Positions 44,376-52,991 of a DNA stretch of 64,000 nt are shown piece by piece. Both the position numbers and the translations under genes were made by a program. The stretch covers positions 62,001 to 126,000 of the forward strand of contig NZ_BMQP01000008.1 in NCBI RefSeq assembly GCF_014648175.1, read 5' to 3'. Position 1 is the first letter of the stretch. Every line of letters starts with the position of its first letter. The stretch comes from Planobispora rosea. Lineage in GTDB: Bacteria > Actinomycetota > Actinomycetes > Streptosporangiales > Streptosporangiaceae. Under the pieces are notes generated by a model, which worked only from the letters and a program-made list of their open reading frames with translations, ran no database searches and was not told where the DNA came from.

Positions 44376-45164
44376 ATGACCAGCAACAAGTCCTTCAAGA
44401 GCCGCGTCCGCGCCCGCATGGCCAAGACCGGCGAGAGTTACACCGCCGCCCGCCGCCACCTCGTCCCCGACGGTCCCGGCGTCCCTGACGGCGCCGATGT
44501 CCCCGGTGTCCTTGACGTCCCCCGCGTCCCCGGCGGCGAGCCCATCGGGCAGCCCGAGGCACTCTCCGCCACGGCTCTCCCGTCCGGGGGATCCTCCGCT
44601 CCGACCGGGCGGTCCGGGGCCGTCCGTGACGTGACGCTCTCCGACGACGTGGTGGTCGCGCGGACCGGCCGCTCCAACGACGAGTGGTTCGCGCTCCTCG
44701 ACGACTGGGGCGCCGCCGCCCGTCCGCACGGGGAGATCGCCCGCTGGCTGGTCGAGGAGCACGGCGTCCAGGGCTGGTGGGCGCAGAGCGTCACCGTCTC
44801 CTACGAGCGGGCGCGCGGTCTGCGGGCTCCCGGCCAGTCGCGCGGCGGCGACTTCTCGATCAGCGCGAGCAAAATCATCAATGTCCCGGCCGAGCGGGTC
44901 GTCGAGGCGTTCACCGACGACGACCTGCGCGCCCGGTGGCTGCCGGACGCCCCCTTCGAGATCCGTACCTCGCGCCCGGGCAAGTCCGTCACCGCCAACT
45001 GGGAGGGCCGGGCCGCGATCACTGTCGGCGTGGTCGCCAAGGGTGCGGAGAAGGCCCAGCTCGGTCTCCAGCACGGCAAGCTCCCCGACGCCGCGTCGGC
45101 CGCCGAGCTGAAGGCCTACTGGCGCGAGCGCGTGGCCGTACTGAAGAAACTCCTGGAGGGCTGA
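44376..45164 (+). CDS. DUF4287 domain protein with SRPBCC-like C-terminus
   Basis: A 262-residue protein. The opening KSFKSRVRARMAKTGESYTAARRHL and the core NDEWFALLDDWGAAARPHGEIARWLVEEHGVQGWWAQSVTVSYERARGLR are typical of DUF4287. The last 110 residues (FSISASKIINVPAERVVEAFTDDDLRARWL ... FEIRTSRPGKSVTANWEG) resemble the START/AHSA1 fold. Between residues 30 and 60 is a low-complexity VPDGPGVPDGADVPGV insertion. Cytoplasmic; the function is not established. AGGAG precedes the ATG. Confidence 0.85.
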   Translation: MTSNKSFKSRVRARMAKTGESYTAARRHLVPDGPGVPDGADVPGVLDVPRVPGGEPIGQPEALSATALPSGGSSAPTGRSGAVRDVTLSDDVVVARTGRSNDEWFALLDDWGAAARPHGEIARWLVEEHGVQGWWAQSVTVSYERARGLRAPGQSRGGDFSISASKIINVPAERVVEAFTDDDLRARWLPDAPFEIRTSRPGKSVTANWEGRAAITVGVVAKGAEKAQLGLQHGKLPDAASAAELKAYWRERVAVLKKLLEG

Positions 45165-45205
45165 CCCGCCGCGCGAGGGGACCACATGGTCCGGAGGCCG
45201 TACGG

Positions 45206-45332
45206 TCACAGGGCCAGACGGCGGACCTCCTCGGTGAAGCCGCTGACCCCGGCGCGATCGAGCCGGGCCGGCAGGCCCGCCAGATCCATCGACGGCCGCC
45301 GCGAGCACGTGCCGGTCAGCGGGGTCGGCACC
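45206..45332 (-). pseudogene. Remnant of a VapC-like PIN domain gene
   Basis: One minus-strand frame reads ADPADRHVLAAAVDG, the conserved acidic motif of PIN-domain toxins (usually DPDDRHVLAAA). Shifted by one base the frame continues as DLAGLPARLDRAGVSGFTEEVRRLAL and a stop, like the C-terminal helix of such proteins. The part that normally lies between is missing and the N-terminus cannot be traced, so this is a fragment. A GGACC-ACAT-GGTCC hairpin (45179-45192) follows its end. Confidence 0.4.
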
Positions 45333-45400
45333 GCTTCTGATAGGGGAGGACGTCTTCCAGGCGTACGCGACGGTGCCGTCCCGGCTGCTCGAACGGTATT

Positions 45401-45970
45401 TCACCCCCCGGGCTCGCTCCGCCGCCGGGGGTAGCGGATCAGGAGGCTGGCGTGGACGTCGTGCTCGCCGAGGACGGTGTAGGTGTGCGGGACGTCCGAG
45501 CGCCAGGTGACGTACTCGCCGGGCCCGGCCGTCAGGGGGGCGTCGGCCGGGCCCGCGCGCAGGGTGCCGGCGAAGACGGTCAGATGCTCGGTGACGCCCT
45601 CGGGGTGGGCGGGGGAGGTCTGGGTGGAGCCCGTGGGGAAGAACAGGCGGTAGAGCTCGTAGGCGGCGCCCTCCTCCTCGAAAGCCTGGAGCAGCACCCC
45701 CTGTACGGCGGTGCCGTGCACGACGGGGCCGGTGTCGACCACGGCGGCCAGGCCCACGCCGAGCTGGGCGGTCACCGTCCAGAGGGTCTCCAGCGTCGGG
45801 TTGCGGGTGCCGTTCTCCAGCCCGGAGAGCGTGGCCTTGCCGACGCCCGCCCGCCGGGCGAGCTCCGAGAGGGAGATGCCACGCTCCTCCCTCAACCTGC
45901 GGATTCGCCGACCGATGTCTGGGGTGTCGGAATCCGGGGTCGGACGAGGATTTTGTGCGCCGGGCTTCAT
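45401..45970 (-). CDS. XRE-cupin transcriptional regulator
   Basis: A 189-residue regulator with an N-terminal HTH_3 domain (IGRRIRRLREERGISLSELARRAGVGKATLSGLENGTRNPTLETLWTVTAQLGV) and a C-terminal cupin_2 barrel (GVTEHLTVFAGTLRAGP ... GEYVTWRSDVPHTYTVLGEHD). Such proteins bind a small metabolite in the cupin and usually repress an adjacent transporter. It diverges from the BenE gene, with two palindromes in the 72-bp gap, so control of that transporter and of itself is the obvious model. Confidence 0.92.
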   Translation of the reverse strand: MKPGAQNPRPTPDSDTPDIGRRIRRLREERGISLSELARRAGVGKATLSGLENGTRNPTLETLWTVTAQLGVGLAAVVDTGPVVHGTAVQGVLLQAFEEEGAAYELYRLFFPTGSTQTSPAHPEGVTEHLTVFAGTLRAGPADAPLTAGPGEYVTWRSDVPHTYTVLGEHDVHASLLIRYPRRRSEPGG

Positions 45971-45977
45971 GGAGCTA

Positions 45978-46012
45978 TCGTGCAGCACGACAGCCGTTCC
46001 GTTTACGGAACG
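45978..46012. promoter_or_regulatory. Twin palindromic operators between XRE-cupin regulator and BenE
   Basis: TCGTGC-A-GCACGA (45978-45990) and CGTTCCGT-TT-ACGGAACG (45995-46012) are both exact inverted repeats, four bases apart in the divergent gap. The second has the size and AT centre typical of XRE-family operators. Each may serve one direction. Confidence 0.65.
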
Positions 46013-46042
46013 AATGTCCCCGGAGACATCGGAGGACGACGG

Positions 46043-47278
46043 ATGAACCGCCTGCTGCAGCCGGTGCTGGCCGGGGTGGTGACCGCTCTGGTCGGGTTCG
46101 CCAGTTCCTTCACCGTCGTGCTGGCCGGCCTCCGCGCGGCGGGCGCCGACCAGGGGCAGGCCGCCTCCGGGCTGCTCGCCCTCTGCCTGGCCGTGGGCGG
46201 GACGGCGATCTGGCTGAGCGTGCGGTTGCGCACGCCGATCGCCGTCGCCTGGTCCACGCCCGGCGCGGCGCTGCTGGTCTCCACCGGCGCCGTCGAGGGC
46301 GGCTTCCCCGCCGCGGTCGGCGCGTTCGTCGTCTGCGGCCTGCTCATCGTCGTCGCCGGCCTCTTCCCCGCCCTCGGCCGCTGGATCTCGGCCATCCCGG
46401 CGCCGATCGCCGGGGCGATGCTCGCCGGAGTCCTGCTCGACCTGTGCGTCGCGCCGGTCAGGGCGCTGGTCGAGGTGCCGGGGCCGGCCGTTCCGGTCGT
46501 GCTGGTCTGGGCGGTGCTCAGCCGGGTGGCCCGCACGTGGGCGGTTCCCGGGGCGCTGCTGGTCGCGATCGCGGCCATCGCGCTCACCGGGCCGGGCCTG
46601 GGCGCGGTGGACGTACGGCCGGTGGCCGAGCTGACCGCGCCGTCCTGGAGCGCCCCGGCGATGATCAGCATCGCGGTCCCGCTCTTCCTGGTCACGATGG
46701 CCGCGCAGAACGTGCCGGGCATGGCGGTCCTGGCCGGGTACGGCTACCGCCCGCCGCTGCGCCCCCTGCTCGTCGGCACCGGCCTGGCCAGTGCCGTCGC
46801 GGCTCCGCTGGGCGGGCACGCGCTGAACCTGGCCGCGATCACCGCCGCCCTGGCCGCCGGGCCCGACGCCGGCCCCGATCCCGGGCGGAGGTGGATCGCC
46901 TCCACCACCGCGGGGATCTCGATGATCGTCCTGGGGCTCGGAGCCGGGCTCGCGACGGCCCTGGTCCTGCTCTCCCCGCCGGTGCTCATCGAGGCCGTCG
47001 CCGGGCTCGCCCTCCTCGGCGCGCTCGCCTCGGCGGTCACCGCGGCCGTCGCCGAGCCCGAGGGCCGGGAGGCCGCGGTGGTCACCTTCGCGGTCACCGC
47101 GTCCGGGGTGACCGTGCTCGGGGTGGGCGCGGCCTTCTGGGGCCTCGTCGCGGGCGGGTTGATGACGCTGCTGCACCGGGGGAGGAAGGCTCCGCAGGCC
47201 GTACCGGCCTCTGGTACGGCCTCTCATCCGGGCCCGGGCCCTGATCCGAATCCCGGACGGGACCGGGCCCGGACCTGA
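46043..47278 (+). CDS. BenE/YdcO family transporter
   Basis: A 411-residue membrane protein of about twelve hydrophobic helices. The signatures are LAGVVTALVGFASSFTVVLAGL at the start, PIAVAWSTPGAALL, PAPIAGAMLAGVL and QNVPGMAVLAGYGYRPP, matching the benzoate/H+ symporter family. Benzoate is the family name substrate, but no aromatic catabolism gene is near, so the true cargo is uncertain. GGAGG is seven bases before the ATG. It is probably controlled by the divergent XRE-cupin regulator. Confidence 0.92.
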   Translation: MNRLLQPVLAGVVTALVGFASSFTVVLAGLRAAGADQGQAASGLLALCLAVGGTAIWLSVRLRTPIAVAWSTPGAALLVSTGAVEGGFPAAVGAFVVCGLLIVVAGLFPALGRWISAIPAPIAGAMLAGVLLDLCVAPVRALVEVPGPAVPVVLVWAVLSRVARTWAVPGALLVAIAAIALTGPGLGAVDVRPVAELTAPSWSAPAMISIAVPLFLVTMAAQNVPGMAVLAGYGYRPPLRPLLVGTGLASAVAAPLGGHALNLAAITAALAAGPDAGPDPGRRWIASTTAGISMIVLGLGAGLATALVLLSPPVLIEAVAGLALLGALASAVTAAVAEPEGREAAVVTFAVTASGVTVLGVGAAFWGLVAGGLMTLLHRGRKAPQAVPASGTASHPGPGPDPNPGRDRART

Positions 47279-47295
47279 GTCCGGTCCCGGACCGG
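47269..47295 (+). terminator. Overlapping hairpins at the end of the BenE gene
   Basis: CCGGAC-CTGA-GTCCGG (47269-47284) has the stop codon in its loop, and CCGGTCC-C-GGACCGG (47281-47295) overlaps it; both can serve as terminator stems. Confidence 0.45.
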
Positions 47296-47440
47296 GGGCC
47301 CGGAACGGGACGGATTTACCCCACCTCTGCCACAAACTGCCTATTCTGGGACGTGATCGAACCGGACAGCCCCGGCCGGCCGCACCCGCCACTCCCACTG
47401 CCGCATCGATCCCGAGACCGCGAGACACCGGGAGGCACAC

Positions 47441-49630
47441 GTGTCGGAACCGCACCCCCTGCGGCCGGACGAACCATCGCGGATCGGGGAGTACCGCCTC
47501 CTCGGGCGCGTGGGGACGGGCGGGCAGGGAGCGGTGTACCTCGGGGAGTCCGCCGCGGGCGTGCGGGTCGCCGTCAAGGTCCTGCACAGCCACGTCGCCG
47601 GTGACCCCAGGAACCACAGGCGCTTCCTCCGCGAGGTGGAGGCGGCCCGCCAGGTCCCCCAGTTCTGCACGGCGCGCATCCTCGACGCGGGCACGGCGGG
47701 CGAGCGGCCGTACGTGGTGAGCGAGTTCATCGAGGGGGAGTCGCTGGAGCAGCGGGTCGGCTCACGCGGACCCCTCGGCCCGCGTGACCTGGAACGGCTC
47801 GCGGTCGGTACGGCCACCGCCCTGGCGGCGATCCACGGCTCCGGGATCGTCCACCGGGACTTCAAACCCGCCAACGTGCTGCTCGGCCCGGACGGGCCGC
47901 GGGTGGTCGACTTCGGCATCGCACGCAGCACGTCCATGACCGCCACCTCCGCCAGCGTGGTCGGCACCCCGCCGTACATGTCGCCCGAGCAGCTCTCCGG
48001 GGAGGAGGTGGGCCCGCCCTCCGACATGTTCAGCTGGGCCGGCACCATCCTGTTCGCCGGGACGGGCAGGACCCCGTTCGGCCGTGACATCGCCATCGCG
48101 GCCCTGGTGTACCGGATCCTCCACCACGAGCCCGACCTCACCGGCCTCCCGGACGGCCTGCGGGAGATCGTCGGCCGGTGCCTGGCCAAGGCTCCGGGGA
48201 GCCGACCCACGGCCGAGCAGGTTCTGCTGGGCCTCATCACCGGCAACGGGACGGCCCGGTCCGACGTGCCGGTCTCCACCGGCGATCTGCTGGTCACAGC
48301 GATGGGACGGGTGGCGCACCCCTCGGCGCCCCCCGCAGCCCCCGCCTCCGGCACGGGGCCTTCCCCGATGGCGTCGTACTCCACCGGCCCGTCCCCGATG
48401 GGGGCGCAACCCACGGGTCCCTCCGGGTGGGTCCCGCCGCCCACCGGCCCGTCCTCCACCCGGCCCTCCGCCGGGGTCTCCCGGCGGAACCTTCTGATCG
48501 GCGGAGGCGCCGCGCTGGCCACCGGGGTGGTGGCCGGGGCCGCGGTCCTGATCCCCCGCTACCTGAGGGAGAAGGACAGCACGGTCGGAGCCCAGCCCGG
48601 TACGGAGGTCACCAGTAGCCTGCGGCCGTCCCAGTCCCATTCCCCGTCCCCGTCGTCCTTGTCCTCGTCCACGGGCGGTCCGTCGGCCTCACCCTCGGGG
48701 ACCCCCTCCGCCGGCCCGAGCCCGTCCGGCCCGCTCCCGCCCGGCCGGGACCCCCTGGTGCTCCGCAACGGCCAGCTGGTGCAGGGCCTCGCGATCTCCG
48801 CAGACGGCCGTACGGTGGCCGCCGGATGCTGGGACGGCAAAATCCGTCTCTGGGAGGCCCCCTCCGGGAAGATGATCGACGAACTCGACGACCGCAAGTT
48901 CTACGTCGAGGGCCTGGCACTGAGCCCGGACGGGCGGACCCTGGTCAGCGTCGGCGGCGTGCAGGACACCGAGGCCCACGTGTGGGACGTCGGCTCCCGG
49001 CGCCGCGTGTCGAAATCCGTGGTGGGCTCCGTCTTCGCGCGGTTCAGCCCGGACGGCGGGCTGTTCGTCACCGGGAGCGGCTACGAGTGGGTCCGGCTCT
49101 GGCGGACCTCCAGCCGGAAGCAGGCGGGCGCGTCCATGCGGCACACCGAGTTCGTCCGCAACGCGGCGTTCAGCCCCGACGGGAGCCTGCTGGCCACCGC
49201 CGGCTGGGACGACAGGGTCCGGATCTGGCGCACCTCCGACGGCAAGGCGTCCGGCAGCCCGCTGACCGGGCACAAGGACAGCGTCAACGCGGTGGTGTTC
49301 CTCGACGGAGAGACCCTGGCGAGCGCGGGATACGACAAGGTCGTCCGGGTCTGGGACCTGTCCTCCCGCAAACCGGCGGGCGAGGCGTTCAAGGGCGCCA
49401 AGACGACCGTCAACACCATGGCGCTCAGCCCCGACGGGACCCTGCTGGCCGCCGGGACCGATCGCAACGGCGTCCTCCTCTGGGACGTCGCCACCCGCGA
49501 GCAGCTCCCCCAGCCCGTGCCCAAGGGCCAGATCCAGGCCGTGGCCTTCAGCGCCGACGGCACCGTCCTGGCCGTGGCCCTGGGCAACGAGGTGGGGCTC
49601 TTCGACGTCGCCAGCCTGCGCACCGCCTGA
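47441..49630 (+). CDS. Serine/threonine protein kinase with C-terminal WD40 repeats
   Basis: A 729-residue membrane kinase. The kinase domain (about 15-270) has the glycine loop GRVGTGGQGAVYLG, Lys in VAVKVLH, VHRDFKPANVLL at about 138, the DFG motif in VVDFGIAR and the activation segment GTPPYMSPEQL, so it should be active. A Pro/Ser-rich linker leads to one membrane helix (about 350-370, LLIGGGAALATGVVAGAAVLI), a second Ser/Pro stalk, and a beta-propeller of about seven WD40-like blades (from about 435, with repeated SPDGTLLA..D..VRLWD). The propeller is predicted to be outside. The GTG has GGGAGG upstream. Confidence 0.94.
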   Translation: MSEPHPLRPDEPSRIGEYRLLGRVGTGGQGAVYLGESAAGVRVAVKVLHSHVAGDPRNHRRFLREVEAARQVPQFCTARILDAGTAGERPYVVSEFIEGESLEQRVGSRGPLGPRDLERLAVGTATALAAIHGSGIVHRDFKPANVLLGPDGPRVVDFGIARSTSMTATSASVVGTPPYMSPEQLSGEEVGPPSDMFSWAGTILFAGTGRTPFGRDIAIAALVYRILHHEPDLTGLPDGLREIVGRCLAKAPGSRPTAEQVLLGLITGNGTARSDVPVSTGDLLVTAMGRVAHPSAPPAAPASGTGPSPMASYSTGPSPMGAQPTGPSGWVPPPTGPSSTRPSAGVSRRNLLIGGGAALATGVVAGAAVLIPRYLREKDSTVGAQPGTEVTSSLRPSQSHSPSPSSLSSSTGGPSASPSGTPSAGPSPSGPLPPGRDPLVLRNGQLVQGLAISADGRTVAAGCWDGKIRLWEAPSGKMIDELDDRKFYVEGLALSPDGRTLVSVGGVQDTEAHVWDVGSRRRVSKSVVGSVFARFSPDGGLFVTGSGYEWVRLWRTSSRKQAGASMRHTEFVRNAAFSPDGSLLATAGWDDRVRIWRTSDGKASGSPLTGHKDSVNAVVFLDGETLASAGYDKVVRVWDLSSRKPAGEAFKGAKTTVNTMALSPDGTLLAAGTDRNGVLLWDVATREQLPQPVPKGQIQAVAFSADGTVLAVALGNEVGLFDVASLRTA

Positions 49631-49646
49631 CGCCGGTCGGGCGGTG

Positions 49647-51920
49647 TCAGCCGACGGTGACCGGGATCCGCTCGGAGGGGAGGGCGTCCGGCTCGTCCGG
49701 GCCCTCGTCGTCATCGTCGCCGGCCCCGTGCTCCAGGACCGGCAGCCAGCCGAGCCAGCGCGGCAGGTACCAGTTGGCCTCGCCGAGCAGCTTCATCGTC
49801 GCGGGCAGCAGGACCGCCCGGACGATCGTGGCGTCGATCAGGATGGCCGCCGCCAGGCCGATGCCCATCTCCTTGAAGGAGAGCAGCGACATCGTGCCGA
49901 AGATCGCGAACACCCCGACCATGATGAACGCCGCGCTGCTCACCACCCCGGCGGTCGTCCTGATCCCGTGGGTCACGGCCTGCTCGGTGGGCATGCCCCG
50001 GTCGAAGGCCTCGCGGATCCGGCTCAGGATGAACACGTGGTAGTCCATCGAGAGCCCGAAGAGGATCACGAACAGGAACAGCGGCAGCCAGCTCACGATC
50101 GAGCCGGTGGACTCGAAGTTCAGCAGGTTCTCGCCCCAGCCGTACTGGAAGACCATGACCAGCACACCGTACGCCGCGGCCACCGAGAGCAGGTTCAGCA
50201 CGATCGCCGTCACCGCCGCCACCAGTGACCGGAACGACGCCAGCAGCAGGACGAACGCCAGCAGCAGGACGAAGGTGAAGACCAGCGGGACGGTGCTGCC
50301 GAGCTGGGCGTTGAAGTCCATCACCCCGGCCACGCTGCCGTAGACGTAGGTCTCGGCGACCAGCCCGACGGTCGGCGGGACGACCCGCTCCCGCAGGGTG
50401 CGCACGGCGTGCTCGGAGGTCTCGTCGGAGGGTCCCTTGCCCTTCAGCCCGAGGTTGAGGACCGCCACGGTCTTGTCGGGGTTCACGCTGACGCCGAAGA
50501 AGGCGGGGTCGATCTCACCGGTGCCGAGCGCGAGCTCCCGGAAGCGCTCGACCTCCTTGCGGACGTGCGGCGCGGTCACGTCGTCGGCCTTCAGCACGAC
50601 GGCGGCCGGGGCCTTGTTGCCGGGGAAGGCCTCCTCGATGGCGCGGAAGGTGTCCATGACGGGGTAGCTGCCCTGCACGTCGGCGGTGCCGGGCTCGCCG
50701 GTGCGCAGGTCGAAGGCCGGGACCGAGAGGCCGACCAGCAGGCCCCCGGCCAGCAGCACCGAGACGATCGGGCGGCGCAGCACCGCGGTGAGGATGGCGT
50801 TCCACACGCGCCCGCCGCCCTCGCGCCCGCCGAGGACCCGCCGCCAGGTGCGGCCGGTGAGCTTGCGGACGGTGCCGTGCACGACCCGGGCGTCGATCTT
50901 GTCGCCGATCAGGGACAGGATCGCGGGCAACACGGTCATCGAGCCGACCATCGCGACCAGCACCACCAGGATCGTGCCCTGGGCGAATCCCATGAAGATG
51001 CCGTTGCCGGTCAGGAACATGCCCGCCATGGCGACGATCACGGTGATGCCGGAGATCAGCACGGCCCGTCCCGAGGTCGCCGCCGCGATCTCCAGGGCCC
51101 GCTCCCTGCCCCGGCCCCTGGCCCGTTCCTCGCGCTCGCGGCGGATGTAGAACAGGGAGTAGTCGACGCCGACGGCCAGGCCGATCAGCAGCATGAGGTT
51201 GGTGGTGGCCGAGTCGACGTGCAGGAACTGGCTGGTCAGCGCGAGCAGGCCGATCGAGCCGAGATAGGCGGTGAACGCCACCACCAGCGGGACCACGGCG
51301 GCCAGCAGCGCGCCGAAGGCGGCCAGCAGGATGCCGAACGTCAGCGGGATGGACAGCAGTTCGGCCCGGACCAGGTCGTCGCCGAGCACGTCGCCGATGA
51401 GCAGGCCGCTGCTGGCCTCGCCGGCCTGGCCGATCCGGAGACCGGGGTGCCCCCGCTGGACCCCGGCCACCGCGTCGATCACGGGCTGGACCCGTTCCTT
51501 GGCGGTCTTCCCCTCGCCCTTCATGTCGAAGGTCACCAGGGCCGAGCGCCGGTCCTGGCTGATGGGCGCGGGCTCCTCCGCGTCGTACGGCGTGCGCACG
51601 TTCTCCACCGCGCCGGTGGCGAGCACCGCCTTCCTGACGTCCTCCGCCACCGCCCGGAAGTCGGCCGGGGCGGTGGAGCCCTTGGCCTGGATCAGAACCG
51701 TCTCCCCGGCGACGTCGGGGAAACCGGCCGCGTCCAGGACGATCGCGGCCTTACGTGACTCCCCGTTGTCGTCCTCCCAGGGCTCCATCCCCTTGGTGCC
51801 GACCGCGTTGCCCGCCAGGGTCGCCGTCACGACGAACCCCACCCAGATCAATAACGCGGCCCAGCGGTGGCGCGCGCTCCAGCCGCCCACCGAGGCGGCG
51901 ATGTTCCTTCGGCGTGCCAT
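49647..51920 (-). CDS. MMPL/RND family transporter
   Basis: A 757-residue protein with twelve predicted helices in two repeats, each starting with one helix, then a large external loop, then five helices. The family signatures are clear: LLIGLAVGVDYSLFYIRREREE in the first half and LFGLSMDYHVFILSRIREA in the second, plus GISGITVIVAMAGM-like helices. MMPL proteins export lipids, siderophores or hydrophobic drugs. The C-terminus is a short acidic tail (GAGDDDDEGPDEPD). AGGGGGA is directly before the ATG. It is convergent with the kinase gene, 16 bases away. Confidence 0.94.
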   Translation of the reverse strand: MARRRNIAASVGGWSARHRWAALLIWVGFVVTATLAGNAVGTKGMEPWEDDNGESRKAAIVLDAAGFPDVAGETVLIQAKGSTAPADFRAVAEDVRKAVLATGAVENVRTPYDAEEPAPISQDRRSALVTFDMKGEGKTAKERVQPVIDAVAGVQRGHPGLRIGQAGEASSGLLIGDVLGDDLVRAELLSIPLTFGILLAAFGALLAAVVPLVVAFTAYLGSIGLLALTSQFLHVDSATTNLMLLIGLAVGVDYSLFYIRREREERARGRGRERALEIAAATSGRAVLISGITVIVAMAGMFLTGNGIFMGFAQGTILVVLVAMVGSMTVLPAILSLIGDKIDARVVHGTVRKLTGRTWRRVLGGREGGGRVWNAILTAVLRRPIVSVLLAGGLLVGLSVPAFDLRTGEPGTADVQGSYPVMDTFRAIEEAFPGNKAPAAVVLKADDVTAPHVRKEVERFRELALGTGEIDPAFFGVSVNPDKTVAVLNLGLKGKGPSDETSEHAVRTLRERVVPPTVGLVAETYVYGSVAGVMDFNAQLGSTVPLVFTFVLLLAFVLLLASFRSLVAAVTAIVLNLLSVAAAYGVLVMVFQYGWGENLLNFESTGSIVSWLPLFLFVILFGLSMDYHVFILSRIREAFDRGMPTEQAVTHGIRTTAGVVSSAAFIMVGVFAIFGTMSLLSFKEMGIGLAAAILIDATIVRAVLLPATMKLLGEANWYLPRWLGWLPVLEHGAGDDDDEGPDEPDALPSERIPVTVG

Positions 51921-52284
51921 TCCCCCTGCTCCCTGCTTGATTTTTACTCATGAAGGTAGGGGCGGGGAGGGCGGGAGACATCGTCCGTGGAGACCGTCTG
52001 CGTCTCGCTCCGCGAGGGTAGGTGGCGTCATACCTGAGGTCTAGGGGATGGCCTAGGGGACAACCCCGATCCGGCCCTCATCGCGCAGGCCGGGCCGTTC
52101 GAGCCAATGATGTCTCTGCAGCGTGTGGAGGATGATTTTTTAGACTGTCGAGGGATCCGACGAGTTCTGCCGAGCCGCCGGCGGCCCCGGAGAAAGACCT
52201 CCGCCGGTACGGATGAGATCCGTACCGGCGGAGGGCGAGGGGGGAAATGAAGCGTTCGGTGTTCGGTGTTCGGGCTGAAGGCGG
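51921..52284. other. Intergenic region upstream of the MMPL gene
   Basis: This 364-bp stretch holds the probable MMPL promoter near its left end (an AT-rich TTGATTTTTACTCATGA segment at about 51938-51954), a T6 run at 52135-52140, the strong terminator at 52198-52234 and a GTTCGGT triplet repeat at about 52252-52272. I see no gene in it. Confidence 0.6.
52198..52234 (-). terminator. Perfect 17-bp stem terminator
   Basis: CCTCCGCCGGTACGGAT (52198-52214) is exactly complementary to 52218-52234 with a GAG loop. On the minus strand it follows the coiled-coil membrane protein gene by about 50 bases and is trailed by TCTTTCTCC, as in a Rho-independent terminator. Confidence 0.85.
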
Positions 52285-52758
52285 TTACCGGCTGTCGACC
52301 GTCCGCTCGTGGCGGCCGGCCACCAGGCGGTCGTTGGGCTGCTGCGGGATGTCGACCCGCGGGTGCGGGCCGGTGTCCTCGAGCCGGTCGTCGACACCGT
52401 CGCGGTCGCGGTCCACGGCCGGGTCGGTGGTCGTGGGAGTGGCTTCGAGCTTGCGCTCCAGTTCGCGCTTCTCCTCCTCCAGGCGGGCGACGCGGTTACG
52501 CGCCTCCATCCGGGAGTCACGGAGCTGCCGGCGGCGGGCGGCGGAACGGCGCATGCCGGACAGCAGCATGGCCAGGCCGAGCAGGAAGACCGCGCCGGTG
52601 GCGACTCCGGCGAAGAAGAACTCCAGCTGGGTGAACTGGAAGGTGCGGTCGAAGACCGTGAACGACGCGGTGGCGGTGGATGCGGCCGTCTCGTCCCAGG
52701 AGACCGCGATCACGGCCGCGCCCGCGAGCACGATCAGGAGAAGTCCCAGCACAATCAT
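52285..52758 (-). CDS. Small two-helix membrane protein with coiled coil
   Basis: A 157-residue protein. The first helix (LGLLLIVLAGAAVIAVSW) and the second (FFFAGVATGAVFLLGLAMLLSG) flank a short external loop; a basic coiled coil follows (RRQLRDSRMEARNRVARLEEEKRELERKLEA) and then a disordered Asp/Arg tail with DRDRDGVDDRLED. The layout resembles LapA/DUF1049-type envelope proteins but no exact family is claimed. GAGGTGAG precedes the ATG. It diverges from the second CorA gene and ends in a strong terminator. Confidence 0.7.
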   Translation of the reverse strand: MIVLGLLLIVLAGAAVIAVSWDETAASTATASFTVFDRTFQFTQLEFFFAGVATGAVFLLGLAMLLSGMRRSAARRRQLRDSRMEARNRVARLEEEKRELERKLEATPTTTDPAVDRDRDGVDDRLEDTGPHPRVDIPQQPNDRLVAGRHERTVDSR

Positions 52759-52808
52759 CGTTACTCACCTCGGGTATGTGTGTCGTGAACCTCAGCTGCC
52801 CCGGGAGA

Positions 52809-52911
52809 GCCGGATTATTCAGTCGGATTTCCATCCGGATCGTCCGGCCGGATTTTTCAGTGGGACAGCCGGATAGCTGAATCGCCGGGTTGTTCGCGTC
52901 GTCCGGCCGGA
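52809..52911. repeat. CCGGAT-type repeats between the coiled-coil protein and corA2
   Basis: GCCGGATTATTCAGT (52809-52823) recurs with one change at 52847-52861, and GCCGGAT appears again at 52868. The palindrome TCCGGCCGGA occurs twice (52843-52852, 52902-52911). These lie in the divergent promoter region and may be binding sites for one regulator. Confidence 0.5.
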
Positions 52912-52991
52912 TCGTGTTCACGGGCGCGTCGGCGGCCGGGCGGTCGCGTGAACCGTTTCGGGGCCGGGCGGCGGGCATCTACTCTGTCGTG

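Noticed and set aside
45180..45434. Plus-strand frame reading VFQAYATVPSRLLERYF
   Set aside because: No start, no continuation and no recognised family; the minus strand gives a better explanation as a PIN remnant.
48480..48530. SRRNLLIGGG in the Ser/Thr kinase resembles a TAT signal
   Set aside because: It is internal at about residue 347 and is simply the basic flank of the membrane helix; TAT signals must be N-terminal.
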